A stretch of DNA of 64,000 nucleotides. It comes from Nissolia schottii (taxonomy: Eukaryota; Streptophyta; Magnoliopsida; Fabales; Fabaceae). Positions within the stretch are counted from its first letter, which is position 1, and each line of letters starts with the position of its first letter. Below are positions 47,500-59,640 of this stretch, in pieces. A program made the position numbers and the translations under genes. A model generated the notes under the pieces. It was not told where the DNA came from. It did not search any database and was given only the letters and a program-made list of their open reading frames with translations. The DNA is taken from assembly GCA_003254905.1 (NCBI GenBank), contig QANU01005318.1, forward strand, positions 419,703 to 483,702, read 5' to 3'.

Positions 47500-48720
47500 G
47501 ATGATAACAAACATGTTATGAATATTTTAAGGTGTGTATTAGTGTTTCAGGCTCCAGGTTGTTTCAGGTCCAAATGGGTTTTAACCCAATAACTTAGCCC
47601 AAGTTTGTTTTTGGTGCAATAAGACAACTGAAGTAATTAAGGCTCAATCCGTTTTTGGAGAAATGAAATATTGGAAATAGTTGGAGACAAAATGAAAGGG
47701 GCCAACAAGAAACAAGTGGGTTTCTGAACCCAATACTCGGCCCAATGAAATAAATAAACAAGAAGCAGTTGGAGCCCAAAAAAAAATTTGGCCCAACGTC
47801 AAAAGCTATCCAAAACTTCTCTGGAGAAGAAGTCAAAGAGGAAATGGCGATGTGACAAGACCAAAATGGCATTGGGAAGGGAAACTGACACGGACAAAGA
47901 GGAAAGAAAGGGTGTCAGTTCCTTTAAGGAAAAGGAAGAAAGAGAAGAAATAGGAGGTAGCCTTTACGCTACCTCACCTGACATTAAACAGCTAACAGCA
48001 CTAAACATCAGAAAAGGACGTCAACTTTTTGAAAAGAGAAATATGAAAGAAAAGGAAACGTACTACAAGGGCGCAGGAGAGAGAAATGACAAGTAAGGTG
48101 GCAGAAGTTGTTTTGGTGTAATAGTACAAGGAAAAGCTTTTGTACAACAGATAAAAGAATTTCATAGTACAAAAGGACAATTCATAAACAATGAGAGATA
48201 GACAGCACACCCAGGGCCTACAACGTTCTGAATGTTGAATCTGCAACGGTCAGAGAAAATTCAGTATATAAAGAGGTGCTGTGACCATTCAGAAGGTAGA
48301 AAAATAAGAGCAAAACAGTCTACTATCAAGCATACAATCTGAAGCATTAATTTATTCTTTTTCTACTCTCAATACCTACCCTGAAATCTTGTATATAATC
48401 TTCTTGTTCTGATTCACTTCTATGTGAGAAAAACATTTTCTTTTTGAGAGTCTTTGAGAGGAAAAGACGCTGAGTATAAAGAGATTTTTTTTGAGAAAAT
48501 CCATATTTGTTCTTGAGTATTTTTCTGTGTGAATCATTTGAGAGCTTTGTTTTTGAATTAGTGTTTGTATTTGAAAGTATTGTGAAAGAATAGTGATTTA
48601 GGGGTTTGAAGAACTGGACGTAGATTCCTAACTCTTAGGAATCACACAAGTATAAATTCTGTGTATGGTATTCTCTTCCCTACCCTATTTACATTTTCCA
48701 TCCTTTAAAAAAGAATTCTA
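47500..48720 (+). mobile_element. Ty1/copia LTR remnant (SIRE/Maximus-like)
   Basis: The segment begins near GATGATAACAAACATGTTATG. It carries a promoter-like CAGTATATAAAGAGG at about 48262, followed by GAGCAAAACAGTC. Near the end are GAACTGGACGTAGATTCC and CACACAAGTATAAATTCTGTG, which resemble the end of LTRs of the SIRE/Maximus copia lineage in legumes. No gag or pol follows, so it may be a solo LTR. I could not fix both ends or a 5-bp duplication. Confidence 0.45.
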
Positions 48721-49289
48721 TTTTTCGTTTGAGAAAAAGAACCTTTTCATAAAACTTGTCTCCCATAATATAAGGAAATATCTGCTGAAAGTTTAGGAGA
48801 TAACTTTTCTAAAAAGAGTTTGATTTTTCAAAGAAGTATTAGCTTAGATTCAACCCCCATTCTCTAAGCCACATAAAACCATAAAAAAGGATTTGGAATC
48901 AAATTAGTAAAGTGTACAAGGGCAATGATTTCATCTTTCCACTCTTTACTAATCATCATTTGCCCCTAATTATTTGTTTATTGACTGAAGTTCTTAAAGA
49001 ACTCACTAATCTCTCTCGAGCAAGAACGAATTACTTATTTGACTATTCAATCTCTTACAACAACTTACTCTAAAGACAAGTTTGAACATATAATCAACTT
49101 CAATTAGAGGGTCATACAAGCCGGTTAGTCTATCTCTAGCACTAACCATAACGATCCATAAATTGTTAACAACATACAATAGACTAGGTCCCTTACGAAA
49201 GCTTCTTATGAACGCTTTTCATAAAAAACATGCACTTTAACTTCAATTAAAAATAAAAAAAAAAACTTCTTTTTTCATAAACTCTTTAC

Positions 49290-49562
49290 AATAAATATAA
49301 ATATAAAATTTGTGCATTACTATTTATAATGTTTGTGAATTTTTAAATAAAGTTCAGATTGTATATAACTCTGAACTATAGGTTTGTAGTGTAGTAGAAA
49401 TAAAGTTTGTGCATGAATGCGCATAAAGTTTGTGCTTTAACGCATTTATGTTTGTGCTCTATTTTGGGAAACGGTATTGTATACATATAATAATCATTAA
49501 TTACCTAATTTGAATGATGTATATATGGGTGTATGAAATTAGGTGTGCACGTAACATTTTTG
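49290..49562. repeat. Dispersed repeat, copy 2
   Basis: This is related to 33868-34090 in the same orientation. Shared blocks include AATAAAGTTTGTGCAT, TTTGTGCTTTAACG/TTTGTGTTTTAATG and the terminal TATGAAATTAGGTGTGCACG/TATAAAATTATGTGTACATG followed by TAACATTTTT. This copy has an additional AAGTTTGTG unit. Origin unknown. Confidence 0.55.
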
Positions 49563-50212
49563 TTTATGTTTTATGTGTTGAAATTAAAACCTTTTTTTTT
49601 ACATGAAATGAAAATGTTTCAACTTTTAATTTTAACACATAAAATAAATTTGAAATAATCTAAATATTTTTTGGTAAGGAATTTTTTTAAAGAAAAATCC
49701 CATATAACTCTTCCTTTTTTTTTATTTTTAAATTTGATTTGATGTTTTATTTTTATTCTAATTTGTTTGAAATTTAATTTTTTGAAATATTTTATCTCAT
49801 TAAAATTTTAATTTTAAAAAATATTGATATTTGTAGAGATATTGCGGATATTGTTAAAATATCGAAGATAATATAAGGATAATTAGTCACATTAAAATAT
49901 TCACACAAAATTTGAAATTCATATCTTAGGACAGGTGTTATATATATGGTAAGATATTAACAATTATCGGCACTCTCCTACACTATAAGACAACGTTTAT
50001 TTACTGACACAAGACATAAATACTGAAACACACATTTATGTGTGTATTTTCTATACTTCCGTTTTGCAACACAGGGACAAGACACCAAAACACATTTATC
50101 CCCGCTGGGAGACTCACCAGCCATAGTCAGGTGTGCGACTCGGGTCGACTCGGATTAGTCAAGGCTGAGTCTTGTATACCGGGCAGACAACCTAAAAAGA
50201 AGGTTTAATTAA

Positions 50213-50473
50213 TTTTTTAGCCCCGTAACATTTAAAAGTTTGGTTTTAGTCTTTCAGTAAAAATTTTTAGTCCCTGTAAAATTTTAAAGTTTGGTTTTGG
50301 TCTTTGTGGATGGCTGGAGTTGACGGTGATGACGTGACCATTAATTTTTTTGAACGTGACCGTCAATCCCAGCCATCCATCGAGACCAAAACTAAACTTC
50401 AAAATTTTACAGAAACTAAAAATTTCATTGAAATACCAAAACCAAACTTTTAAATGAGACGAGAGTTAAAAAC
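50213..50473. mobile_element. Foldback MITE upstream of PRL1
   Basis: The two halves are near-perfect inverted copies. The left arm has TTTAAAAGTTTGGTTTTAGT, then CTGTAAAATTTTAAAGTTTG and GGATGGCTGGAGTTGACGGT. The right arm, reverse-complemented, has TTTAAAAGTTTGGTTTTGGT, CTGTAAAATTTTGAAGTTTA and GGATGGCTGGGATTGACGGT. TTAATTAA flanks both sides (50205-50212 and 50474-50481), a candidate 8-bp target duplication. The element would form a hairpin of about 120 bp with a short loop. It ends some 160 bp before the PRL1 start. Confidence 0.75.
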
Positions 50474-50636
50474 TTAATTAACGCTTTAATATTTTTATTG
50501 GTTTTCACTTGCCAGTGTTAATTGGAATGAGCGACGCCCGGGGAGAAGCCGAGTAGAGAGTTGTGGCAGTGGGGGAAAACCAAAACCCTAGAGAGAGAGA
50601 GATAGATAGTTTTGTGGGAAGAAGAAGAAGACGGTG

Positions 50637-53600
50637 ATGCCAGGCGCGGCCATGTCGTCGGAGCCGGAACCAGTGGAGCCACAGTCACTGAAGAAGCTCA
50701 GCTTCAAGTCCCTCAAGCGTGCCCTCGATCTCTTCTCCCCCGTTCACTCCCAACTCCCTCCTCCCGACGCCGACAGGTACCCCCTTTTCCTTCTCTTTTT
50801 TTTTTTTTTCATAATCTTCGCTTTCTATTTTGCTGCTGCTAATTGGCGATTTATTGTTTCTTGAATGATTTCCTCGTGCAGCAAGAAAATACGCATTAGT
50901 CACAAGGTTAGTTGATTATTTGTAGTTCAGGGTTTTTGATTTTGATAGTCATTATTATGCTCGAGTTTTTCTCGCTCTGAAACCCTAAACAACAAGAATG
51001 AAGGTTACTTAATTGAATGAACTTCGTGGATTAATCTTAGTAGTTTGATACAGAGGGAGTTATGGTTGTATGGTTTGGAATTAACTGTAGGTAAATGTGG
51101 AGTATGGAGGAGTCAAAACCACGGCTAATCAACCTCCTCGTCAAGTAAATTCTGTGACGCAAGATCAGGCTCCACAACCAGGGCCATCGAACGCACTTGC
51201 TCTTCTAGGTAGGATCATCTTTATCTCATATCTGCTAGTGTGAAAATAAAAGGATGAATTGGCTTTAGGATGTTTATGAAATCAATGTCTCTTGTTGTAT
51301 GCGAATTTGCCAGTACAAAATGTCTTTTGAAAATAATTTTCAACTGAACTTAAAGAATGCCAACCAATCACGTCTTATATGATTTCAAATAATACTTGAA
51401 TCTTGACCCTATGTTTTTTTTTCTTCTTCTTCTTAGTATATATATTTCTCCTGTGTATATGATGATGTACACCTATTGTGCCATTTCTTTTAGTGTTATT
51501 TTAGGTTGGATTGGCCCTTTTAACACACTGCGTTGCCAGTGACCCCATAATGTCCACCCCCCTCCCCTTTCTCAGGATTTTAGCATGCTATCTGTTTTCA
51601 GTTTTCAGCGTTTTTCCATTATTTAGTGCCAAACATATTGATATTTTTTTCTTTTTCTTCTTTGACAGGTTCAGGAGATTCCAAGGATCCCCAGAAAGGG
51701 GGACCCCAAAATTCTTTGGTTGTCGGTCCAACTATACCATCCACAGCTCCGTAAGTATACTGTTACCTGTTTTTCTTTAACTCTTGTACATATATATGTA
51801 GGCAAGAGATTTCAACTCATGAATCATCTGTTTGGCTCATATATATCAGAAATTACATTTTTATCTATAGGTCAATTATTTATAAATTTATATCCCCTGA
51901 TAAAATAACCTATATAGCAGTTGAGATTCGAATCATATATTTTCCTGCCAAATGTCTAGTAATGTATCATGTGGTATTCTATATTTTTATTTTTTTTATT
52001 TGAAGAACCTCTCTGGCTTTAAAAATATTAAGAAAATGTTCTCTTATAAGCATTGATGAAAGATTGCAAAAGTTGATAGAAGTATGTTCAGGTGTGACAT
52101 TTTATTATCAAAAAACAGAAGGAAAAAATATGGGATTTCATGCTTGAAGAAGTATTCTATTCTAATTCTATTTTATTGCGTATTGATTATTTTCTTATTT
52201 ATCATAATTAGAGATTTTAATGCAATTTCTTAAAGTGACTTGCATTAATATTCTGTGTCATTGTAGAAAGGAAAGTTGTAGGTTGCCAAATCGAAACATG
52301 TCAAGTGTGAACATAGCATGGAAAGCTCTTGAAATCTGTTATTGAAGACTATTGGTACTTATATTCTTTTGTTGTTATTTTACAGGAACCATCATGGTTT
52401 TCCAAGCAAAAGTACAGCAGTTATTTCTGCCACTGGTTCATCCGAAAGGTTCTGGCTTTATCTATTATCCCTTATATAGTTTTAGAGTTTCTAAGATGAT
52501 TAACAATTTGTTTCTGAGAGTGCAATGCTCATTTTGTTTATGTATTTATGTCAAGAACCATCTCTTTCAAAAGCTCAAGCTGTTAGGTAGAGGCAATTCA
52601 ATGGTTTTATATTAACACACTCCCTCATGCAAGAGCTTGAAGCGTGGACTTTGTGCTGAAATTCTATTTCTTTTAGAAAAATGGGAGTGGTAGGAATCAA
52701 ATTCTACATCACTTGGTTGTAGAGGGTCTGATACTAGCTTGAATGAAGTATAGTGTGTGATTTGGAATGAATTGCTTGAGGAAAGAAGTTTCCTCAGCTA
52801 GTGAATATTTACTAATCATGATATAATTACCCCATAATTACAATTGCTGATAAAAATGAAACAGTCTATCTAATTGATATTTATACATTCACACGATCCT
52901 AATTGATTAAGACAGCATAATCTCAAAAATGTACATCTTCTGTTTTTTTACCTCAATATGTCTGTTATTTGGCTATATAGGATTGAAATTATATACAATA
53001 CACGATCCACATTTATATGTAATATATAGTTGACATCTAATGCAATGACTATTTCATGTAAACCGTTATTTTTTCTGTATTGCAGGAATTTATCAACATC
53101 TGCTTTAATGGAAAGAATGCCAAGTAAATGGCCACGACCTGTATGGCATGCGCCATGGAAGAACTACAGGGTGAGAACTTGACCCGTTTCTTTTAACTAG
53201 ATTTGATGATGGGTGATTGGCTTTAGGATTTTTTTTCCATTCTCTGATCTAGTTTTTGGGTGGGGTTTGAAAAAAGGATAGATGTCTGTGTTTCACCACG
53301 TCATTTCTCATCTACAAAATATTAGTTAGCTTGCTCTTTTGATAATTATGTTTGTTGAACATGGTTGCTTTTGCGTGCACTGTGTATTATAGAAGAATCA
53401 TATTTTTAAATTTATTTCAGGCACAAGCATATGCTGAATGGGTTAAAGGCCATTTTCTTGTTTACCTGATAACAAAGATCTTTAGCAAATCGGACTTGAA
53501 TTTCTGTAGAACACAATTCAGCTTAGCAAATTTCAATAGTAAAGCTTGACTGTTCAAACTCTAAATTTCAGCTTAACTGTCGATTTTCCTATCACTGATG

Positions 53601-56469
53601 TCTTGATTCTTTTGTCCCAACCTGTGCTGACGTCTGTGATGTTTAAGAGGACCTTTTTAATTGCGTAGTCCTTTTGATACATTTTAATTGAGTGATTTTT
53701 TCCTTGATTTTTTTTCCCTGTAGGTCATCAGTGGTCACCTAGGATGGGTGAGATCTGTTGCTGTTGATCCCAGCAATACATGGTTTTGTACTGGTTCTGC
53801 AGATCGAACTATCAAGGTAGTTGATTATGAAATGCATGCCATAGTTGATTGTTATGTGAAAGCATGTAGATAAAAAGGAGAAAGATATCGAGTCATGTTG
53901 AATTGTTGATTGGGGATTACTTTCCTTTATAATATTATCTAAAACAATGCCTCCCTTTTATAAGTATTTAACTGCTTCATATTGTCTGATAATTATGAGA
54001 TAATTGGTCTTTCTACAAAATTCTTTGATCATTCTCTTGAGGAGTTGCCTTCTCTCAGAGTTATCTCTACATGTGTGACGTGTCAATGATTTATTTATTA
54101 TAAATATTAACTTTGTTATTACCATATTCATCTTGCTGTAAATCGAAGCCATACACGTGTGACGTGTCAATGATTTATTTGTTAAATATTAACTTTGTTA
54201 TTACCATATTTGTCTTGCTCTAAATCGAAGCCATAAATTTGGAAGTAGTTTATGAAATTATCATGTTAAGAATATTATGTGTCATTGGATTTTTTATTTA
54301 TTTTTTTATGGGCTAAGTTGTTCATTTGGGCAGATATGGGACTTGGCCAGTGGAAGGCTAAAACTCACACTGACAGGCCACATTGAACAAGTAAGAGGTA
54401 ATATACTGCAGTATTATTAGTGGTGTTAGAAACTATGAACCTGGTCAATCATAACGGTAAGCCTTGTTTACAGGCCTTGCTATTAGCAATAAACATACTT
54501 ACATGTTCTCCGCTGGTGATGATAAACAAGTTAAATGCTGGGATCTTGAACAGAATAAGGTAAAGTATTGTATTTTAGTGTTTATTTTTCTGTACACTAA
54601 ATTTCAGCATTTTTTGAAACTAGTTACTAATACACATGATATTGTGTTCAGGTCATTAGGTCTTATCATGGTCATCTGAGTGGTGTTTATTGCTTAGCTC
54701 TTCATCCCACAATTGACATTTTACTAACTGGAGGACGTGATTCTGTCTGCCGGGTATGTATTTTGTTGTAGTTATATTTTTGGCATTTAGATGGATGCAA
54801 TGCTTTCTGCTAAACAGTTTTGACTTCCAATATAGATTATTAATTTGTTATTAAGGAAGTGCAAAGGTTATAACGACTCCTTTGATGACATGAACTTTTC
54901 AGGTCTGGGATATCCGTAGTAAAACGCAAATTCATGCACTTTCAGGTCATGAAAACACTGTCTGCTCTGTGTTTACACGGCCGACGGTATGCTATCTAAT
55001 TTTTTTGTTCAATATTCTGAGGGTTTGTATGGTCAGTAATCTTCTATATGTATCTAGTTTTCCCTCTTAATATTCATAAGACTAGCATGCAGATTGTCAG
55101 GCTTTAGTTCTTAGTTCTTTGATATGATAATTGGGAACAGACTTCAGCATTTAAATTCAGCTTTGGAACAAATGTGTTGATTTGGTCTTTTTGTTATGAA
55201 CTTGTTTTCTCTTCTGAGATGCCTTATTCTGTTTAACAGGATCCCCAAGTTGTTACCGGTTCTCATGACACTACTATCAAGATGTGGGATCTTAGATATG
55301 GTAATTTATGACTTTGTTTTTCCTATCTTCTTGTTTGTCTCTGTGCGCTGTTTTTATATGCACTTGCTTGCTCTTGTTTGTCTCCTATATCAATCTGACA
55401 TACTACGCATTCTTGCAGGTAAAACAATGTTAACTCTGACAAACCATAAAAAATCTGTTCGTGCTATGGCTCCGCATCCTAAAGAGTATGCGTTGATATC
55501 AGTTGCTTGGCACTTGTAGAATGATAAAATATGTTTGATTATCTATAGATGTCCTAGTCTTCTCACCCTCTTTTCATTTTGATTGGCTGCAGGCAATCTT
55601 TTGCATCTGCCTCGGCTGATAATATTAAGAAATTCAACCTTCCAGAAGGAGAATTTTTGCACAATATGCTGTGAGTTCAATTACTTATTGTTATTGATGA
55701 TTGAACCTATTATGTGGTTAGGGGGATCACTAGTGTAAATTGGTTTGTTCTCTTGATATTCAAGTTCAAATCATTTGCTTGAAAGATATTGATCCAAAAA
55801 TTGATGTGTTTTTTCGTTGTCTTTGTTCTCTGTCCAGCTCCCAACAGAAAACTATCATCAATGCAATGGCTGTCAATGAGGAGGGTGTGATGGTTACTGG
55901 AGGTATGGACCTAGAACAAAGTAAAATACTATTAAGGAAATATGCTCAACGAAATCAATTCAATGAATCTTGTGCTCCGGATTTTCATGACCACGTGATC
56001 AGGGATTAATATGTTCTCCAATATTGACTTGTGTCATGCTTGAAAAGAATTGACATGGGTATAATTTTTAGTTTCCCTTGCATTCTTCCACTTTTAGCTC
56101 ATTGTTTTTTTTTTTTTTTTTAAAATCTGTTGAAGGTGACAATGGGAGTATGTGGTTCTGGGATTGGAAGAGTGGTCACAATTTCCAGCAAGCACAGACC
56201 ATTGTACAGCCTGGTATGCATATTTGGCCTTTACTTTGATGCTAGCTTGGGCTAATATATACACACAGATTAACACATCACACCTCCCTCTTACAGGTTC
56301 ACTGGACAGTGAAGCTGGTATTTATGCTTTAACCTATGATGCTACGGGTTCAAGGCTTATATCATGTGAAGCTGACAAGACAATAAAAATGTGGAAAGAA
56401 GATGATACTGCCACACCAGAAACCCATCCTCTTAGTTTCAGGCCCCCTAAAGACATTAGGCGATTTTAA
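50637..56469 (+). CDS. PRL1: PRL1 (pleiotropic regulatory locus 1) WD40 protein
   Basis: PRL1 is a nuclear WD40 subunit of the spliceosome-associated MOS4/Prp19 (NineTeen) complex. In Arabidopsis it also affects sugar, stress and immune responses. Seventeen exons join in phase: 50637-50776, 50882-50906, 51091-51208, 51669-51750, 52386-52448, 53086-53170, 53724-53816, 54334-54397, 54474-54559, 54652-54753, 54903-54986, 55240-55300, 55419-55485, 55593-55670, 55838-55902, 56136-56213 and 56297-56469. They give 487 aa against 486 I recall for Arabidopsis. The N-terminus ([20 protein letters not shown]) is followed by a low-complexity linker, then [20 protein letters not shown] opens seven WD repeats (about 165-465; for example [33 protein letters not shown]). 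It ends [12 protein letters not shown]. The gene is intact. AAAACCCTAG, a telo-box-like motif, lies in the leader near 50582. Confidence 0.97.
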
Positions 56470-57103
56470 CTGCAATCCTGATGTCATTCTATTTATTCTG
56501 CCCAGTAATACACAAGTTGATTACATGCGCTTTTATTTGGAGCTCTTAGTGTAAAATGACGGGTTGAAAATGATTATCATGATTACTATCCTTTTTGTAA
56601 CATTGGATTGCATGTACATTAGATCCGCATGTAGTTTTATTCCTTTCTAATCAGTTTCGTGCCTACTTCTGGAAACGGCTGCGTGGCCTCCTTGTGGAAC
56701 AGAATACACTGTCAATACTGCCCACATTTCTCATTTCTTCATTTCCCTCTTCTCAGCTTGTGTTTAATTTTGCCTAATTTCATACGTTGTTGATTTTCAT
56801 CCGAAACAACAGAGCTTCAATTGTATGGATACTTTGGATTAGTAGTTTGATCTTGGTCATCACACATTAATGATAATGCATGGTCATTACACGTATGATG
56901 TGTCTCAAAATATTGCTCGAGCGCTTCCTGCATCAGATGGGACAGTTCTACAATAAATCGAGTCTTATTTTGTATCTTGATATACAATTGTCCGTTTACA
57001 TATAGTATGCAGTGTTTATATGTCCAATGTTATTTTTATTTTCTACGAATTAAATTCTTAGTATGATCAATGTGCTAGGAAGGATAATCCTTACTACAAA
57101 ATA

Positions 57104-57970
57104 GGGTAAATGCTTTATTTAATCTTTGGACTTTACACCGGCGAACAACTTAGTCCTTAAACTTTAAAAAAATGACTAATTGGTTCCTGAACTTTGCTAA
57201 CGTTGAACTTGTTAGTTGATATGTTAACAACTTTCTAACGGCTTATTACGTAGCCGTTTAGTTGTCGTTTCGTCCTAGCAATCACTGTTCCTCACTCTCT
57301 TGTCTGTCCTACTTACACACAATATCGCAAAATGACGACGTTTTGTAACACACCATACGATGTCGTTTTGAGAACTGATGACCTAACCCCCAATTTACCA
57401 AAATGACATCGTTTTGCATGTTCCCAAACGGCGTTGTTTTGAATGACACTTCGTCTCCCTCACTTTCACTTTCCATTTCATTCCTTTCACTTTTACTTGT
57501 CCCTTTCACTCACTATCACTTTCCTCCAAATTAACAAGGTGTCGTGGTCCGTCCATTGTCCGAGAGGAAGAAGAGGCTAAGGTTGGGTTACGTGTGTGTT
57601 CCCTGTGCCGAGGTGAGAAATAGCCCATTCTTCATTGAATATTCTTGTTGTGGACCTTATTTGTTGTTGTGAGTTNGGAAGTGTTGTTTGATTTAGAGTT
57701 AAATATTGTTGTTTTGGGATTTAGAGTGTTCTTCTTTGTGAGTTAAATATTCTTTGGAGGGTGGTGGGATTTAGAGTTAGGTATTGTTGTCTTCTTGTGT
57801 TACATGTTTGTTTGTTTGCAACTTCTACACTTATCTAGTTAATTCCTGTTCAGGGACTAATTGTTTTAAACCACTTCTTTTGCAACTTTCACTAATTGTT
57901 AAATGTTGTCTTTGTGTTTAATTGATGACTTTATACATTTATGATTATTGAATTTTGTCTCTCTATTTAA
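57104..57970 (+). other. Likely 5' region of the Mutator-like element
   Basis: From GGGTAAATGCTTTATTTAATC at 57104, the sequence resembles the 5' terminal region of plant Mutator-like elements (TTGGACTTTACA, AACTTAGTCCTTAAACTTT). It leads to the transposase reading frame at 57980. I could not pair it with a 3' inverted repeat. A single undetermined base (N) lies at 57676. Confidence 0.35.
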
Positions 57971-57979
57971 ATATTGTAG

Positions 57980-59640
57980 ATGACTGAATTTCTTGTCCCT
58001 ATATTCCACTACGGAGGCAAGTTCTGCAGGGACAGAAATGGGGTGCTTGTGTACTTGAATGGAAAAGTACACAAGTTGGATCCCATTAATCTGGATTTTG
58101 TTAAACATGGAGATCTTCAGGTCTTGTATAAGGAATTTGGTTATGATGACTATGAGCTCATGTTTTGGTGTTATCCAAAATGTCCCAATCTTGAGGCAGG
58201 ATTGATACCTTTGGTTGGGGATAAAGATATAAATGCAATGGCCGAAGCTGTGATGGACAATAAGGGTTCTGAAGAAGTCTAACATCTATTTTCGACATCC
58301 AGAGGTCATAGCAAGTGGCAATGAAATAGCCAAGGGCTCATCTTCATCGTCTGATGACTATGAAAGTGCGGAAGATGAGGTGTATAAGCCTGAAGCAGTT
58401 TCTGTTGGCACTTCTTCAGAATCATATGATGTTGCTAAAAAGAGAAAAAGCACACCAAAGAAGAGATCAACACCAAAGAAGGTCACACCCAAGAAGAAGA
58501 AATTCACACCAAAGAAGGTCTCCACACCAAAGAAGATATCCACCTTAAAGAAGAATGATAAAGAAAATGTAGAAGAGCCTATTGAAAAAATTTCGTTGTA
58601 TGAGGAAGTTGAATTGGAAGAGGAAACTGATCTGGAAGATTATGCTGAGTGGAATGAGTCTGATTGGACAAAGAAGATGATAGGTGTATCTATCCCTAAC
58701 TTGGATCCAGATGTTGGCCAAGGTTATGAGTTTGAGGACTTCCATACTCTAGTATCTAGTGAAAATGAGGGTTATCAAAGATATGCACCCCCAAAATTTG
58801 TCCCTGGAGATGGATTTGGTCATACTAGATTGAAACTTGAGATGGTGTTTACAAGTCTAGATGATTTCAAGAAGGCATTGCAAGATTATTGTGTGGATGA
58901 AATGAGAGAGTTTAAGTTTGTTAAAAATGACAAAGAAAGGGTTGGGGCAAATTGTGCGGTTAAAGATTGTGTATGGTGGATTTATTGTGCATGGCATTGT
59001 GCATTAAGAACCTTCCAAGTCAAAACTTTCATCAAGGAGCACACTTGTGTAAGTACTTGGAGGAATTGCTTGGCTGATGTTGATTGGGTTAGTCGTCATT
59101 TGGTGGATATACTAAGAACTCAACCAAACTTGAAGAGAAGAGAAGCTATTGAATATATGAGGAAAAATCATCATATAATCATTGGTGAGAAAACAATGTA
59201 TAGGTCCTTGAAGAGAGCAAGAGAGAAGGTTGAGGGCAATAAAAAAGAGCAGTACAAAGAGGTGAGGGATTACTTACCGGAGGTATTAAGAAGCAACCCA
59301 GGGAGCACTGCATTGGTTACGTGTCTTTCCACTGCCGCAACCCCCTCCTGTGTTTGAGAAAATATACATATGTTTAGAAGCTTGCAAGAAAGGTTTCAAG
59401 GCTAGTTGTAGGCCAACGATTGGTCTAGATGACAGCTTTCTTAAGGGCTATTATGGAGGTCAATTGTTGTCTGCTTTGGGTCAAGACGCAAACAATCACT
59501 TTTATGGGATTGCATTTGCTATTGTGGATAGTAAGACCAAGGAAAATTGGAAGTGGTTCTTAGATCTTATACAGAAGGACTTGGGAGATGCTTATATTAA
59601 TGGCTGGAATTTCATATTGGACCAACAAAAGGTATGCTTT
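57980..59640 (+). pseudogene. Mutator-like (MULE/MuDR) transposase, frameshifted and truncated
   Basis: An intact MULE transposase binds the element ends and cuts and pastes it. Here three blocks survive. From 57980, MTEFLVPIFHYGGKFCRDRN is the PB1-like N-terminal domain of plant MULEs. A frameshift near 58270-58280 leads to an acidic/Ser stretch, an unusual Lys-Pro-rich repeat (KRSTPKKVTPKKKKFTPKK, 58440-58555) and a MuDR DNA-binding-type domain (LKLEMVFTSLDDFKKALQDY and downstream Cys/His residues, 58830-59060). A second frameshift near 59320-59330 precedes the start of the DDE domain (RPTIGLDDSFLKGYYGGQLL, 59410 on). The sequence stops at a donor-like AAG|GTATGC at 59631; the rest of the catalytic domain is missing. 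Confidence 0.8.
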
